A DNA stretch of 64,000 bases, from NCBI RefSeq assembly GCF_000621485.1, contig NZ_JHYF01000003.1, positions 1 to 64,000 of the forward strand. Direction: 5' to 3'. A model generated the notes under the pieces. That model saw only the letters and a list, made by a program, of their open reading frames with translations. It was not told where the DNA came from and searched no databases. The position numbers were made by a program, and so were the translations under genes. Origin of the DNA: Alkaliphilus transvaalensis ATCC 700919. GTDB taxonomy: Bacteria; Bacillota; Clostridia; Peptostreptococcales; Natronincolaceae. Positions 36,104 to 44,457 of the stretch are shown piece by piece. Each line of letters starts with the position of its first letter. Within the stretch, counting starts at the first letter, position 1.

Positions 36104-36164
36104 ATTAAGAAGGTATGAAAATGATACAATATCAGAATAAATTGTACTTAAGAGGTGATAAAAA

Positions 36165-36530
36165 ATGAAAATTGCCATTTTAGTAAATGAATCTACAATG
36201 GATCGTTGCACAGGAAAAGGTTGTTTTAATGCATTTTATCAGAAAATTGATGCCTTTCAGGACTATGATTCAGAGATAGAACTGATAGGATTTACCCATA
36301 TAGGAGGAGATCTAGAAAGAAAAATATCAAAACTAATTGACAATGGTGTAGAGGTAGTACATCTTTCGTCTTGTCTTAGAGCAAAGTATTTAGAATATGA
36401 AAACTTAGCCCATCATCTTGCTAAACATTTCAAGGTTGTAGGCTATACCCACGGTTCCCAAAAAGGTAAGACTAGAGATGCTATTTATTTAGATAAGGTA
36501 AATGGTATACATAGTAAAGATTCTTTATAA
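36165..36530 (+). CDS. CGGC-domain protein
   Basis: 121 residues. It has the cysteine-bearing start MDRCTGKGCFNAF and a later VHLSSCLRAKY block, in the pattern of the small CGGC family, thought to bind metal or a redox centre. The function is not established. GAGGTG precedes the ATG. A CRP/FNR-like operator upstream suggests control by redox, nitrosative stress or nutrient state. Confidence 0.75.
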   Translation: MKIAILVNESTMDRCTGKGCFNAFYQKIDAFQDYDSEIELIGFTHIGGDLERKISKLIDNGVEVVHLSSCLRAKYLEYENLAHHLAKHFKVVGYTHGSQKGKTRDAIYLDKVNGIHSKDSL

Positions 36531-36597
36531 AAACAGTTTGAACAAATAGGGATGACTTGTGTTCGAGTAGATAAAATAGATTTTAATTATAAAATAG

Positions 36598-36633
36598 TAA
36601 TGAGAGCATATCAAAATCGATATGCTCTCATTA
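36598..36633. terminator. Bidirectional hairpin between convergent genes
   Basis: A perfect 15-bp inverted repeat (36598-36612 and 36619-36633) with a 6-nt loop, between the CGGC gene (plus) and a small membrane-protein gene (minus). T runs are weak on both sides. Confidence 0.7.
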
Positions 36634-36658
36634 AGTGTACCATAAAAAAGTAAGCTCA

Positions 36659-37024
36659 TTAACTAGCCAAACTAAACTTATAAGTCAAAAATGCCCATAG
36701 ATTTATTGATACTGCAAAAGCTAGAGACACAATTAATAGTTGTAACTTAAAACCTGTTTGCAAATCAAATGAAGTTAGCTTAATAACAATGCTTAATACA
36801 AAGGCAATTGCAAAGCATATACTAAAAGATAACGAAGCCGCCTTAAATTTATGATACTTTAAATGCTTATCATCAAATTGCACTAATTTAGCCCACCAAA
36901 TATAAGCAAAATATCCTCCAAAAGCAAAATTTAAAAGGTATAAAGGTTCATTGTTTATTCCTTTAAACCCTAGGAAAGCAAGAAAACCTAAGAAAAAATA
37001 ATACTTACTTACACCTTTTTTCAT
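36659..37024 (-). CDS. Small multi-pass membrane protein (DUF3796-like)
   Basis: 121 residues from ATG 37024, which has AGGGGAG 7 nt upstream; the frame extends 19 codons further without a ribosome site. Four hydrophobic segments can be read: FFLGFLAFLGF, YLLNFAFGGYFAYIWWA, FSICFAIAFVLSIVI and LLIVSLAFAVSINLWAFL. The N-terminal pattern KYYFFLGFLAFLGFKGI resembles DUF3796 proteins. The function is unknown. Confidence 0.7.
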   Translation of the reverse strand: MKKGVSKYYFFLGFLAFLGFKGINNEPLYLLNFAFGGYFAYIWWAKLVQFDDKHLKYHKFKAASLSFSICFAIAFVLSIVIKLTSFDLQTGFKLQLLIVSLAFAVSINLWAFLTYKFSLAS

Positions 37025-37451
37025 AACAATTCTCCCCTTAATGTTATAAAATTTCATTTTCTTATATACTTCAATATTCAAGTTTAAAGCAATTTATTAC
37101 TAAAACCAATTGTATAAATATTAAAGAACAAAAATGTCTTTTTATGTATATAGCTTATTACAGAAATAAAGGCTAGACTTTTATCAGTTCTAGCCTTTAT
37201 TTCGTGGGAAAATAATTATAAATATTTCATATGTTAAAATAATATCATCTATGAAAAAAGGAGAATTATGAATTTACACAGAAATATTAAATGTGGAATC
37301 CCATAAAACTTTAGGATTGAGCTTATATTTCATTCATGTATTAATATAAACTTTAAATTAGTTATATAATTTTCTAAAGTATGGAATTTACTCGAATATA
37401 AGCTAAAGTAGATATCAAAGGTAAATTAGTAGTACATAAGGAGATGGATAT
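37025..37451. other. Divergent intergenic region with an orphan hairpin
   Basis: About 430 bases between divergent genes. A perfect hairpin lies at 37162-37202, a 12-codon ORF with AAGGAG (MNLHRNIKCGIP) at about 37268-37306, and an element shared with the sensor-kinase promoter region at 37297-37353. Confidence 0.5.
37162..37202. terminator. Terminator-like hairpin between divergent genes
   Basis: AAATAAAGGCTAGA and TCTAGCCTTTATTT form a perfect 14-bp stem. Both neighbouring genes point away from it, so it does not end either of them. It could mark a small RNA. Confidence 0.55.
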
Positions 37452-38333
37452 ATGGAAAGTCATACAATTATTAATGAAATAAAAAAATCTAATCACTTAC
37501 CCCAGATGCCAAAATCTATTGGTGATGTTTTTACTATGGTATTAAACCCAGAAGAATTCGAAGTAGACCATTTTATATGTAAGGTTACAGACCATCCTAA
37601 ACTAGAATCCTTGCTTATACAGTATCTAAATTCTCCATATTTCAGACTCAATCGTGAAATAGAAAATATTAGAGATGCAATCATTTATTTAGGGATTAAT
37701 AATGTTAAATTAATTGTAATTTCCTTTATCACTAGACTACTACTACCCGATAAAAAAGGGCGTACAAAAACCTTTAATCATAATACTTACTGGAAGCATT
37801 GCATTGGTACATCAATTGCAAGTTTTATGATCGCAGAATATACAGGTATAAGCGATAAGCAGAAAATGTTTACTTATGGATTAATACATGACATTGGTAT
37901 AACTGTGTTAGACATCTGCTTACCAGAGCATTTGGATAAAATTCATGAACTACAATTGAAGGGACTACACCAAATAGCGGCAGAGAAGATCGTCCTTGGG
38001 GGAAAAACCCACGCAGACATTGGAATGTGGCTATGTAAAGAATGGGGGTTGCCAATTGAAATAGCTGAAGTAGTAGGGTTTCATCATGGACCGACCCTTT
38101 CAAAAGAAAATGTTGATGAAGTTAAGCTCCTCTACTTAGCTGACTCAATTAGTACAAATTATTATGAAAGATTGTTAGGAAATGATAAAACCTTTACCTA
38201 TTCAGATAAAATTATGAAGGCCATTGGTGTCACGAAAGAGCAGATTGATACAATTATTAAAAGACTGCCCAAGGAAATAGAGAAAGTAAATCGAGTTGTG
38301 AATTTTGAGCCAATAGATGAAGAGAAGGAATAA
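37452..38333 (+). CDS. HDOD-domain signalling protein
   Basis: 293 residues. The start MPKSIGDVF, then LESLLIQYLNSPYF and RDAIIYLGINNVK, is the HDOD fold. A HD pair occurs in GLIHDIG, and GFHHGP near residue 215 resembles the HD-phosphohydrolase end. HDOD proteins act in signalling, often with cyclic nucleotides or motility, usually without proven catalysis. GGAGATGG precedes the ATG, and the gene's upstream DNA shares an element with the PAS kinase gene at 57780. Confidence 0.82.
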   Translation: MESHTIINEIKKSNHLPQMPKSIGDVFTMVLNPEEFEVDHFICKVTDHPKLESLLIQYLNSPYFRLNREIENIRDAIIYLGINNVKLIVISFITRLLLPDKKGRTKTFNHNTYWKHCIGTSIASFMIAEYTGISDKQKMFTYGLIHDIGITVLDICLPEHLDKIHELQLKGLHQIAAEKIVLGGKTHADIGMWLCKEWGLPIEIAEVVGFHHGPTLSKENVDEVKLLYLADSISTNYYERLLGNDKTFTYSDKIMKAIGVTKEQIDTIIKRLPKEIEKVNRVVNFEPIDEEKE

Positions 38334-38412
38334 TTCAAAGTGAGAAAATCGTATTATTAGATTATGAGACCATAGAAAAATCATTATATCATTAATAAAT
38401 AGGAGAGAAGAT

Positions 38413-39066
38413 ATGACTAAATCTAAAAAAAATAAAATTTTAGCCCCAAAACTGCCTAAAGGGATAGAATCTATTAAAGGTGAAATAGATGGGCTAGAGG
38501 ATGAAATGAAAATTAGCAACCAGTACATAAGCAATTGCCATCTAGATTACCAAGAAGCAAAGGAAGTATGCTTTGATGGTGTAATTTTGAAGAATGTAAG
38601 TCTGAAAAATAGTACCTTAAGTAATTTAGAATTAATTGATGTTAGATTAGAAAACTGTGACCTATCTAATGTAAACATGAAGGGAGCTATTATCCATCGG
38701 CTAGAGTTAATAGGTTGCAAGCTAACAGGGATAAATTTAACAGAAGCCACCCTCCATAACACTTATATTAAGGAATGTAATGGTCAATTTGCTTTATTTA
38801 CCTTTAGTAAGCTTAAGAAAGTAAAGATTGAAGAAAGTATATTAGAGTATAGTAATTTCCACGATAGTCGCTTCGATCAAGTGGAAATTGAAGGCTGCAA
38901 CTTAAAAGAAAGCGAAATGTCTGGGGTAAAATTAGAGGGAATAGATTTAAGTGACTCTAATATTGAAGGCGTAGGGGTAAGGTTAGAAGACCTAAAAGGA
39001 GCAGTGGTTTCCCCAATGCAAGCTGTAGATTTATCGAAACTTATAGGTCTAGTAATTAAAACATAG
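38413..39066 (+). CDS. Pentapeptide-repeat protein
   Basis: 217 residues. From about residue 45 onward there are A(D/N)LxX-like five-residue repeats, for example LKNVSLKNSTLSNLELIDV, NCDLSNVNMKGAIIH and GCNLKESEMSGVKLEGIDL. They predict a right-handed quadrilateral beta-helix. Some family members protect gyrase from quinolones, but the role here is unknown. It is transcribed after the HDOD gene and ends in a shared terminator. Confidence 0.85.
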   Translation: MTKSKKNKILAPKLPKGIESIKGEIDGLEDEMKISNQYISNCHLDYQEAKEVCFDGVILKNVSLKNSTLSNLELIDVRLENCDLSNVNMKGAIIHRLELIGCKLTGINLTEATLHNTYIKECNGQFALFTFSKLKKVKIEESILEYSNFHDSRFDQVEIEGCNLKESEMSGVKLEGIDLSDSNIEGVGVRLEDLKGAVVSPMQAVDLSKLIGLVIKT

Positions 39067-39107
39067 AATGGCAGTATTACTTTAAGTGATACTGCCATTC
39101 GGTTTTT
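39066..39107. terminator. Bidirectional terminator shared by convergent genes
   Basis: GAATGGCAGTAT-type arms (39066-39077 and 39089-39100) form the stem, followed on the plus strand by GGTTTTTT. The stop codon of the Nudix gene lies inside the stem. Confidence 0.75.
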
Positions 39108-39538
39108 TCTTCATTCTTAATAATATAACATTCATTAATATCATCATTTAAGATCACTTCTAAGTTCATTTCAAACCCTTTAGGGGAAGTTAAATTTCTA
39201 ATATTATCCTTATCCGTCCAAAAAACCTCCCCTTCATGGGTAGACTCTATTAGATCCCCTTCAAAATCTGAGGTTTTAAATTGGAAGACGATATAACGCA
39301 GGTTTTTATCCTCATCGTACCAGTTTTTAATACCACAGGCCTTTAAGTTTTTAATCGTCAGTCCAGTTTCTTCTTTTATTTCCCTTATAGTTGAATCAAT
39401 AATAGATTCTCCCTGTTCTACATGACCACCAGGAAAAACAATTCCCCTCCAATTTCCTTTTGCTCTATTAAGTACAAGTACCTTGTTGTTAACGACATCC
39501 TCCACCATACACATATTAGTTAAGATAACATTCTCCAT
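39077..39538 (-). CDS. Nudix hydrolase
   Basis: 153 residues. The Nudix box G-x5-E-x7-REIKEET-G is complete (GHVEQGESIIDSTIREIKEE). The family hydrolyses nucleoside diphosphates linked to another group; the subfamily layout is like 8-oxo-dGTP or ADP-ribose enzymes, but the substrate cannot be read. GGAGG precedes the ATG on the minus strand. Confidence 0.9.
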   Translation of the reverse strand: MENVILTNMCMVEDVVNNKVLVLNRAKGNWRGIVFPGGHVEQGESIIDSTIREIKEETGLTIKNLKACGIKNWYDEDKNLRYIVFQFKTSDFEGDLIESTHEGEVFWTDKDNIRNLTSPKGFEMNLEVILNDDINECYIIKNEEKTEWQYHLK

Positions 39539-39744
39539 GGGTTCCTCCTTGCTTTTATCTCCAAAAACTACATATCAAAATTAATGATAACTCTGGGGCT
39601 ACTTAAGTATTAAAGCTAGTGCTTATCTTTATTTAGATATAGGCTGCTATGTTTTTAAGAGCCTATAGATATATACCCCCAAGCCATTAAAATAAAAAGA
39701 CATAAAATAATTATAAATGATAATAATATATTTCACCATATCCC

Positions 39745-39796
39745 TTGACAATTTTTTCTATATATTATATTCTATACATAGATATTCGATGTATAG
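39745..39796 (+). promoter_or_regulatory. Promoter and probable PadR operator
   Basis: TTGACA at 39745-39750 is followed 15-17 bp later by TATATT/TATTCT. Directly after lies CTATACAT-N9-ATGTATAG (39772-39796), a perfect 8-bp inverted repeat of the ACAT/ATGT type seen at PadR operators. Autoregulation by the adjacent PadR is likely. Confidence 0.7.
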
Positions 39797-39813
39797 ATGA
39801 AGGAGGTATATTG

Positions 39814-40152
39814 ATGAAGATTGATAAGGACTTAATGAAGGGCAGTACAACAATGCTGATACTTAATTTACTAAGTGGTGGAGATATGTACGGTTATCAA
39901 ATGGTTAAGGAACTAGAGAAGCGTTCGGATCATACCTTTACCTTAAAGGAAGGAACCATGTATCCAATTCTCCATGCCCTAGAAAACAATGGGATGGTTG
40001 AATCCTATTGGGATGAAGGGAATTCTGCAAGAAAAAGGAAGTATTACCACATTACAAATAGTGGTAGAAAATTATTAAAAGAAAAGCAAAAAGAATGGGA
40101 AATTTATAGTAACACAGTAAATAAGGTGATGGGTGGTGTCTGCTATGAATAA
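39814..40152 (+). CDS. PadR-family transcriptional regulator
   Basis: 112 residues from ATG 39814 with AAGGAGG upstream. The winged helix begins LMKGSTTMLILNLLSGGDMYGYQM and has EGTMYPILHALENNGM and RKYYHITNSGRK, as in PadR. It represses its own operon in related systems. The fused HAAS-FtsW gene overlaps it by 8 nt, and an operator palindrome lies in its promoter. Confidence 0.92.
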   Translation: MKIDKDLMKGSTTMLILNLLSGGDMYGYQMVKELEKRSDHTFTLKEGTMYPILHALENNGMVESYWDEGNSARKRKYYHITNSGRKLLKEKQKEWEIYSNTVNKVMGGVCYE

Positions 40153-41503
40153 CTTCATTAATGATTACATAGAGGAAGTTTGCAGACAAATAAAATATAA
40201 AGCTATAGTTGAGGATATCTCTACTGAAATAAAGGGTCATATCGACGAGTTGACAGAAGGATTCATAGAAGAAGGATTATCTGAGCAGGATGCCATAAAA
40301 AAAGCCATAGAACAAATGGGAGACCCAATCCAAATAGGTAAAGAACTTAATAAAACCCATAAACCAGTAACAGAATGGTCTATAATAGCCTTAATCGGTA
40401 CAATGGTATTAATAGGTGGGTTCTCACTATTTTCTATAGCAAAAGACCCAGCTTCTCTTCTTAATTTAAGTCATATAGGCAGATCATATATTATACATCT
40501 AGTATTAGGTCTTGGGGTAGCTTCAGCATGTTATTTCTTCGACTACACTAAATTAGAAAAATATTCCCTAAAGATGTTTATAGGTACTATTGCATTTTTA
40601 TTGATTGGTTCAGGAATAGGTCGAAGTATAGCGGGTACACAGTACGTTGTAATAGGCGGGGTTAGCTTTGCAGTTATATCTGTTGCACTACCGCTATTTA
40701 TCATTTCTTTTGCAGGTATTGCTAAAAAATGGGTGTCAGGAAATATTAAAGACTTATTTAAAGTGGCAGGAATTGCCTTTCTTGCTATCTTTATATCCCT
40801 ATTGAGTCAAAATTCATTATCTATAATCCTGTTATTAGCTGGTGGTTTTTTAATCATTATGATAGCAACAATCTTTAACAGGGAATTTAAAGGAAATAGA
40901 AAACAGCATTTACTAACTATTTTTGGAGGATGTAGTTTTATTTTAGCTTTAATGACATTTTATATCTTTAATAGCCCCTATCGAAAGGCTAGACTGTTAG
41001 TATTTATTAATCCCGGTGCAGATCCACAAGGGGCAGGTTATATAGGCTATTTAATAAGACAAATAATATCGGGCGCTAATTTACTTGGGAAGAATGAAAA
41101 TATGTATTTTACCTATCAAGGGGTAACAAGAATAGCATTACCAGAAGTAAGTACCGATTTTATCTTTGCCTACATCGTTGGGGCCTTTGGTTGGCTATTG
41201 GGAATTGTAACTATTTTAGCCATTGCCTTAGCTATTTTAAGAATGGTGGTGGCAACAAAGAAGATAAAAGACAACTATGGAAAACATTTAGGGGTTGCAA
41301 TTATAGCCATATTTTCATTACAGGCAATAGCTAATATTCTAATGAATACGGGTATGTTTCCAACCTTAGGGCTATCTCTTCCCTTCATATCCTATGGGGG
41401 TACTAATTTAATTGTAAATATGGGCCTAATAGGACTATTCTTAGGAATTTATAGAAGAAAGAACATTGTTTCATTTAAAAAACAAAAACATTCAATTATC
41501 TGA
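40145..41503 (+). CDS. FtsW/RodA/SpoVE-like protein with N-terminal HAAS-type domain
   Basis: 452 residues from ATG 40145. Residues 1-75 form a soluble helical domain (IEEVCRQIKYKAIVEDISTE, then DPIQIGKELNK) of the HAAS/permease-prefix type found next to PadR regulators. The rest has about ten membrane segments. The SEDS-family blocks TDFIFAYIVGAFGWLLGI, which keeps the Asp of the catalytic loop, and SLPFISYGGTNLIVNMGL are clear. SEDS proteins polymerise peptidoglycan. The fusion and PadR control suggest a conditional polymerase, and the usual HTDF His is Ser here. Confidence 0.85.
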   Translation: MNNFINDYIEEVCRQIKYKAIVEDISTEIKGHIDELTEGFIEEGLSEQDAIKKAIEQMGDPIQIGKELNKTHKPVTEWSIIALIGTMVLIGGFSLFSIAKDPASLLNLSHIGRSYIIHLVLGLGVASACYFFDYTKLEKYSLKMFIGTIAFLLIGSGIGRSIAGTQYVVIGGVSFAVISVALPLFIISFAGIAKKWVSGNIKDLFKVAGIAFLAIFISLLSQNSLSIILLLAGGFLIIMIATIFNREFKGNRKQHLLTIFGGCSFILALMTFYIFNSPYRKARLLVFINPGADPQGAGYIGYLIRQIISGANLLGKNENMYFTYQGVTRIALPEVSTDFIFAYIVGAFGWLLGIVTILAIALAILRMVVATKKIKDNYGKHLGVAIIAIFSLQAIANILMNTGMFPTLGLSLPFISYGGTNLIVNMGLIGLFLGIYRRKNIVSFKKQKHSII

Positions 41504-41510
41504 ATAAATG

Positions 41511-41545
41511 CCCCTGATCTTTTTATTCAGGTCAGGGGTTAAATT
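41511..41545 (+). terminator. Hairpin after the FtsW-like gene
   Basis: CCCCTGA (41511-41517) pairs with TCAGGGG (41532-41538). Only a weak T run follows. Confidence 0.5.
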
Positions 41546-41615
41546 ATTTTAATAATTTCAGTAGATAAAGGATCAAGCAGGTAGAATAATTTCCTGATAG
41601 AAGTAAAGGAATATA

Positions 41616-41710
41616 TTGACAACATGGAAAATATATGTAATAATACATAAAAAGTTAGTAAAATTAACCCTTCAGAGTTACTCTTAAATAGAATTCTGTA
41701 GGGCTTTTTA
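41616..41710 (+). promoter_or_regulatory. Leader 1: promoter, palindromic operator and attenuator
   Basis: TTGACA (41616-41621) and AATAAT (41639-41644) are 17 bp apart. The -10 lies inside TATGTAATAATACATA (41634-41649), a perfect palindrome. A terminator with arms CCCTTCAGA/TCTGTAGGG (41668-41676 and 41695-41703) and CTTTTTA follows before the membrane-protein gene. The same promoter-operator occurs in leader 2. Confidence 0.7.
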
Positions 41711-41796
41711 GTCCATATTTCCAAAAAGAAGAATATTAATAATATTTAAGAATCAATTTAATTAAATTAAAATACCACTATAAGGAGGTTTGAAAG

Positions 41797-42486
41797 ATGG
41801 ATGCTCAAGATTTAAAGTTAAAACATGCTCAAAATTTAATACGAAATGGCATTATATATTCAATAGTAATTTTCTTATGGCCAATTTTTATGGGGCTATC
41901 AGCTGTTTCTGGCTCAATTGAAGAGCAAATAAGATTAATCTCACAAAATACTTTAATATACAGACTTAATTTTATAATTGCCTCCCTTATAGCACCAACC
42001 TTTTTCTATTTAATCGTTGTCTTTTTAGAATTATATAAAAAAGAATATAAAAAAGAAAAATATAGCAAAAGGGAGATAGTAGGCTGTGGTTTTTTAACAT
42101 TATATACCTTTCTTATTAGTATCTCCTACATTTCTCAATATACAATTTTCATAAGACGACTTGAGGGTAACGTCTTAGAAAATATAGAGAGATGGTACTT
42201 TGGAAATGTCAATTCTATGGCTTATTTCTTAAATCAATTTGGCTATGCAATGTGGGCTGTAGGTATTCTATTGCTAATTTATAGTTTATTAGAAGAAAAG
42301 GGCCTTAAGAAAGTAGCAGCTGTTTTATTACTAATATCTGCAGTAGCATCTCTCTTAGCCTTTAGTGGTTTATTACTTAATAATAGCTTTTTAAATTCTT
42401 TAACGATTTTTAGTGGCATATTAATCACTCCTATTGGAATTGTATCAATAATAATGGGATATAAAATTAAGAAAAGCTATAATTAG
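41797..42486 (+). CDS. Multi-pass membrane protein of unknown function
   Basis: 229 residues. Six hydrophobic segments can be seen: IIYSIVIFLWPIFMG; LIAPTFFYLIVVFL; LTLYTFLISISYISQYT; QFGYAMWAVGILLLIYSLL; VAAVLLLISAVASLLAFSGLLL; and ILITPIGIVSIIMGY. I do not recognise a family. TAAGGAGG precedes the ATG. It lies behind leader 1 and is followed 48 nt later by a flavodoxin-type oxidoreductase, so both may respond to the same signal. Confidence 0.75.
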   Translation: MDAQDLKLKHAQNLIRNGIIYSIVIFLWPIFMGLSAVSGSIEEQIRLISQNTLIYRLNFIIASLIAPTFFYLIVVFLELYKKEYKKEKYSKREIVGCGFLTLYTFLISISYISQYTIFIRRLEGNVLENIERWYFGNVNSMAYFLNQFGYAMWAVGILLLIYSLLEEKGLKKVAAVLLLISAVASLLAFSGLLLNNSFLNSLTIFSGILITPIGIVSIIMGYKIKKSYN

Positions 42487-42534
42487 ATTTCCTTGAAATA
42501 GAAGCGTTATTTGCAAAAAGGGGGCCTCGTATAA

Positions 42535-43245
42535 ATGAAGGTTGCAATCGTATATGGTAATAATAGAAAAGGGAGTACCTATCATTGCGTGGAGGTTGTA
42601 AAGAACTCATTATTAGAATATGGAGAGGTTAGTTTTCAGGAAATTTTTCTACCAAAGGATCTATCAGAGCTATGTCTAGGATGTTTTAACTGTATCATAA
42701 GAGGAGAAACCCTATGCCCCCACAGCAAGCAGGTTTCACCGATTATTACTTCCTTAATAGAAGCTGATGGTATAATTATGGCATCACCCGTTTATGGACT
42801 TGACGTTTCTGGTGCAATGAAAACCTTAATTGATCACCTATGCTTTATGTGGATTCCCCATAGGCCCCATCCCGAAATGTTTTCTAAGGTTGGCTTTGTC
42901 ATTTCTACAGCTGCAGGAACAGGTACAAGTAGAACTAATAAGACAATGAAAAAAGCACTAGACTATATGGGTGTAAAGAAGACCTATCAATTTGGGGTAT
43001 CAGTTGCTGCATCTAGCTGGGAGGATATTAACAAAGATAAGAAACGTAAAATTGAAAAAAAGTTGATAAAAAAAGCTAGAAAATTTTATCATACAACACA
43101 AAATAGAAATAATTTAAGAAGTAGACTATTTACAAAGTTAATGTTTACAATGATTAAAAGAATGATTAAAAATTACGAAGACACCAATGTTGATAAACAA
43201 TATTGGTCTAATCATGGTTGGTTGGAGAAAACAAAGCCATATTAG
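42535..43245 (+). CDS. Flavodoxin-fold NAD(P)H-dependent oxidoreductase
   Basis: 236 residues. The FMN-binding loop NRKGSTYHCVEVV follows strand 1, LCLGCFNCIIRGETLCPH carries four cysteines as in iron-sulfur flavoproteins, and MASPVYGLDVSGAMKTLIDH is the second FMN loop. These proteins reduce quinones, nitro compounds or metals. The C-terminal tail is rich in Lys and Arg. The exact substrate is unknown. It is probably in one transcript with the upstream membrane protein. Confidence 0.88.
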   Translation: MKVAIVYGNNRKGSTYHCVEVVKNSLLEYGEVSFQEIFLPKDLSELCLGCFNCIIRGETLCPHSKQVSPIITSLIEADGIIMASPVYGLDVSGAMKTLIDHLCFMWIPHRPHPEMFSKVGFVISTAAGTGTSRTNKTMKKALDYMGVKKTYQFGVSVAASSWEDINKDKKRKIEKKLIKKARKFYHTTQNRNNLRSRLFTKLMFTMIKRMIKNYEDTNVDKQYWSNHGWLEKTKPY

Positions 43246-43320
43246 GTGTAGAATAATATCAAAAGTTATATTATAAAATATACTTTGAAAAAGCATAAAC
43301 AAGTATATCAATAAGACAAT

Positions 43321-43392
43321 TTAACAACAAATCAATCAATAAATCAATAAATCAATAAGTCTATGAAACAATAAAACAATGAAACAATAAGA
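43321..43392 (+). repeat. Short tandem repeat before leader 2
   Basis: Units AATCAATA and AACAATGA/AACAATAA are repeated about nine times between the oxidoreductase gene and leader 2. Confidence 0.6.
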
Positions 43393-43416
43393 ATATAATT
43401 AATTTACCAATACATA

Positions 43417-43565
43417 TTGACAGTATAGGTAATATATGTAATAATACATAAAAAAGTGAGTATGCTTAAACATTAAATGTGAGCAGCATAGGGGCAAAAA
43501 GCCCTACACGTATGGATATATCCCTACGGAGTCACTCTTACGAGTGATTTTGTGGGGTTTTTTTA
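43417..43565 (+). promoter_or_regulatory. Leader 2: promoter, palindromic operator, structured RNA and terminator
   Basis: TTGACA (43417-43422), 17 bp, AATAAT (43440-43445) and the palindrome TATGTAATAATACATA (43435-43450) repeat leader 1. About 70 nt of extra structure follows: ATGCT/AGCAT (43462-43489) and TAGGGGC/GCCCTA (43489-43506). A terminator CCCTAC/GTGGGG (43522-43557) with an inner TCACTC/GAGTGA hairpin and seven T ends it, 30 nt before a GNAT gene. It is riboswitch-like, but I recognise no known class. Confidence 0.65.
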
Positions 43566-43594
43566 TTTGTTTTTTTATTTCAGGAGGTGGAAAA

Positions 43595-44425
43595 ATGATT
43601 AGATTACTTACTCAGAAAGACAAAGAAGCAATACTAGCATACCTTGGAAGAAATGAGATTGAAACATCCTTCTTGTATGGAAATGTAATTGAATTTGGAG
43701 TTGATAATAACCCAGAGATTAGACGATGTGCAGATTATTATGGGTATTTCTCTGGAGAAGAACTGAAGGGAATATTACCTTTTTATAATCTTGGAAGTTG
43801 TATTCCCCATTATGAAGAAGAGGGAGCCTTACCTTTATTTGCAGAAATTATGAAGAAAAGATCCTTTGATATTATATTAGGTATGAAAAAGGTGGTTGAA
43901 CCCCTATATTTTCAGATTAAAGACCATAAAGAAATTGAGTCCTGCGACGAAAGTTCATATTATATCAACAAGGACTTTAAGCCCTATCAGTTAGATGAAG
44001 CAGCCTTTATTAATATAGATCAGAACTTTGGAGAAGCGATTGTTGACTTTGTTGTAGAGGCTCGACTAAAGGGATTTAACCATAGGATAACGAGAGAAGA
44101 GGTTAAAAAGATACTACTTCAAAAGAGCCCAGAAGAGGGTTATATCCTACTTGAAGTTAATGATCAATTTGTAGCCCAGGCCTGTATACAAACCTACACA
44201 AAACAATTTAGCCAAATAGGAAGCGTATATACCCTTCAAGAAGAAAGGGGTAAGGGGTATTGTAAAGCAATTGTTTCAGAATTATGTAATAGCATCATTT
44301 CAAAGGGAAAGATACCAACCCTCTCAGTTAAAAAGAGCAATGTACCAGCAGTAAGGGCCTATGGTGCATTAGGATTTAAACACTATGATGATTATTTAAT
44401 TGTAAAAATTAAAGTAAATAAGTAG
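43595..44425 (+). CDS. GNAT-family N-acetyltransferase (two-domain type)
   Basis: 276 residues from ATG 43595, which has AGGAGGTGG upstream. An N-terminal divergent GNAT-like half (MIRLLTQKDKEAILAYL) is followed by a catalytic half with the acetyl-CoA loop region IGSVYTLQEERGKGYCKAIV (near 210-230). The C-terminal block VPAVRAYGALGFKHYDDYLI is typical. The substrate is unknown. It is controlled by leader 2. Confidence 0.85.
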   Translation: MIRLLTQKDKEAILAYLGRNEIETSFLYGNVIEFGVDNNPEIRRCADYYGYFSGEELKGILPFYNLGSCIPHYEEEGALPLFAEIMKKRSFDIILGMKKVVEPLYFQIKDHKEIESCDESSYYINKDFKPYQLDEAAFINIDQNFGEAIVDFVVEARLKGFNHRITREEVKKILLQKSPEEGYILLEVNDQFVAQACIQTYTKQFSQIGSVYTLQEERGKGYCKAIVSELCNSIISKGKIPTLSVKKSNVPAVRAYGALGFKHYDDYLIVKIKVNK

Positions 44426-44457
44426 ATTGTTTATGAAGGAAGAAAAGGAGTGGAAGT

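Larger units (their letters stand above)
35804..36164. repeat. Intergenic region with a 10-bp tandem repeat, terminator and operator
   Basis: A decamer close to TAAATAAAGA is repeated five to six times at about 35930-35985. The hbd terminator and a CRP/FNR-like site follow and have separate entries. Nothing else is seen. Confidence 0.6.

Noticed and set aside
43522-43550. ACGG and ACGA loops suggesting a guanidine-II (mini-ykkC) riboswitch
   Set aside because: The ACGR bases are not closed by the stems that class needs; the paired stem is TCACTC/GAGTGA with a TTAC loop, part of a terminator.
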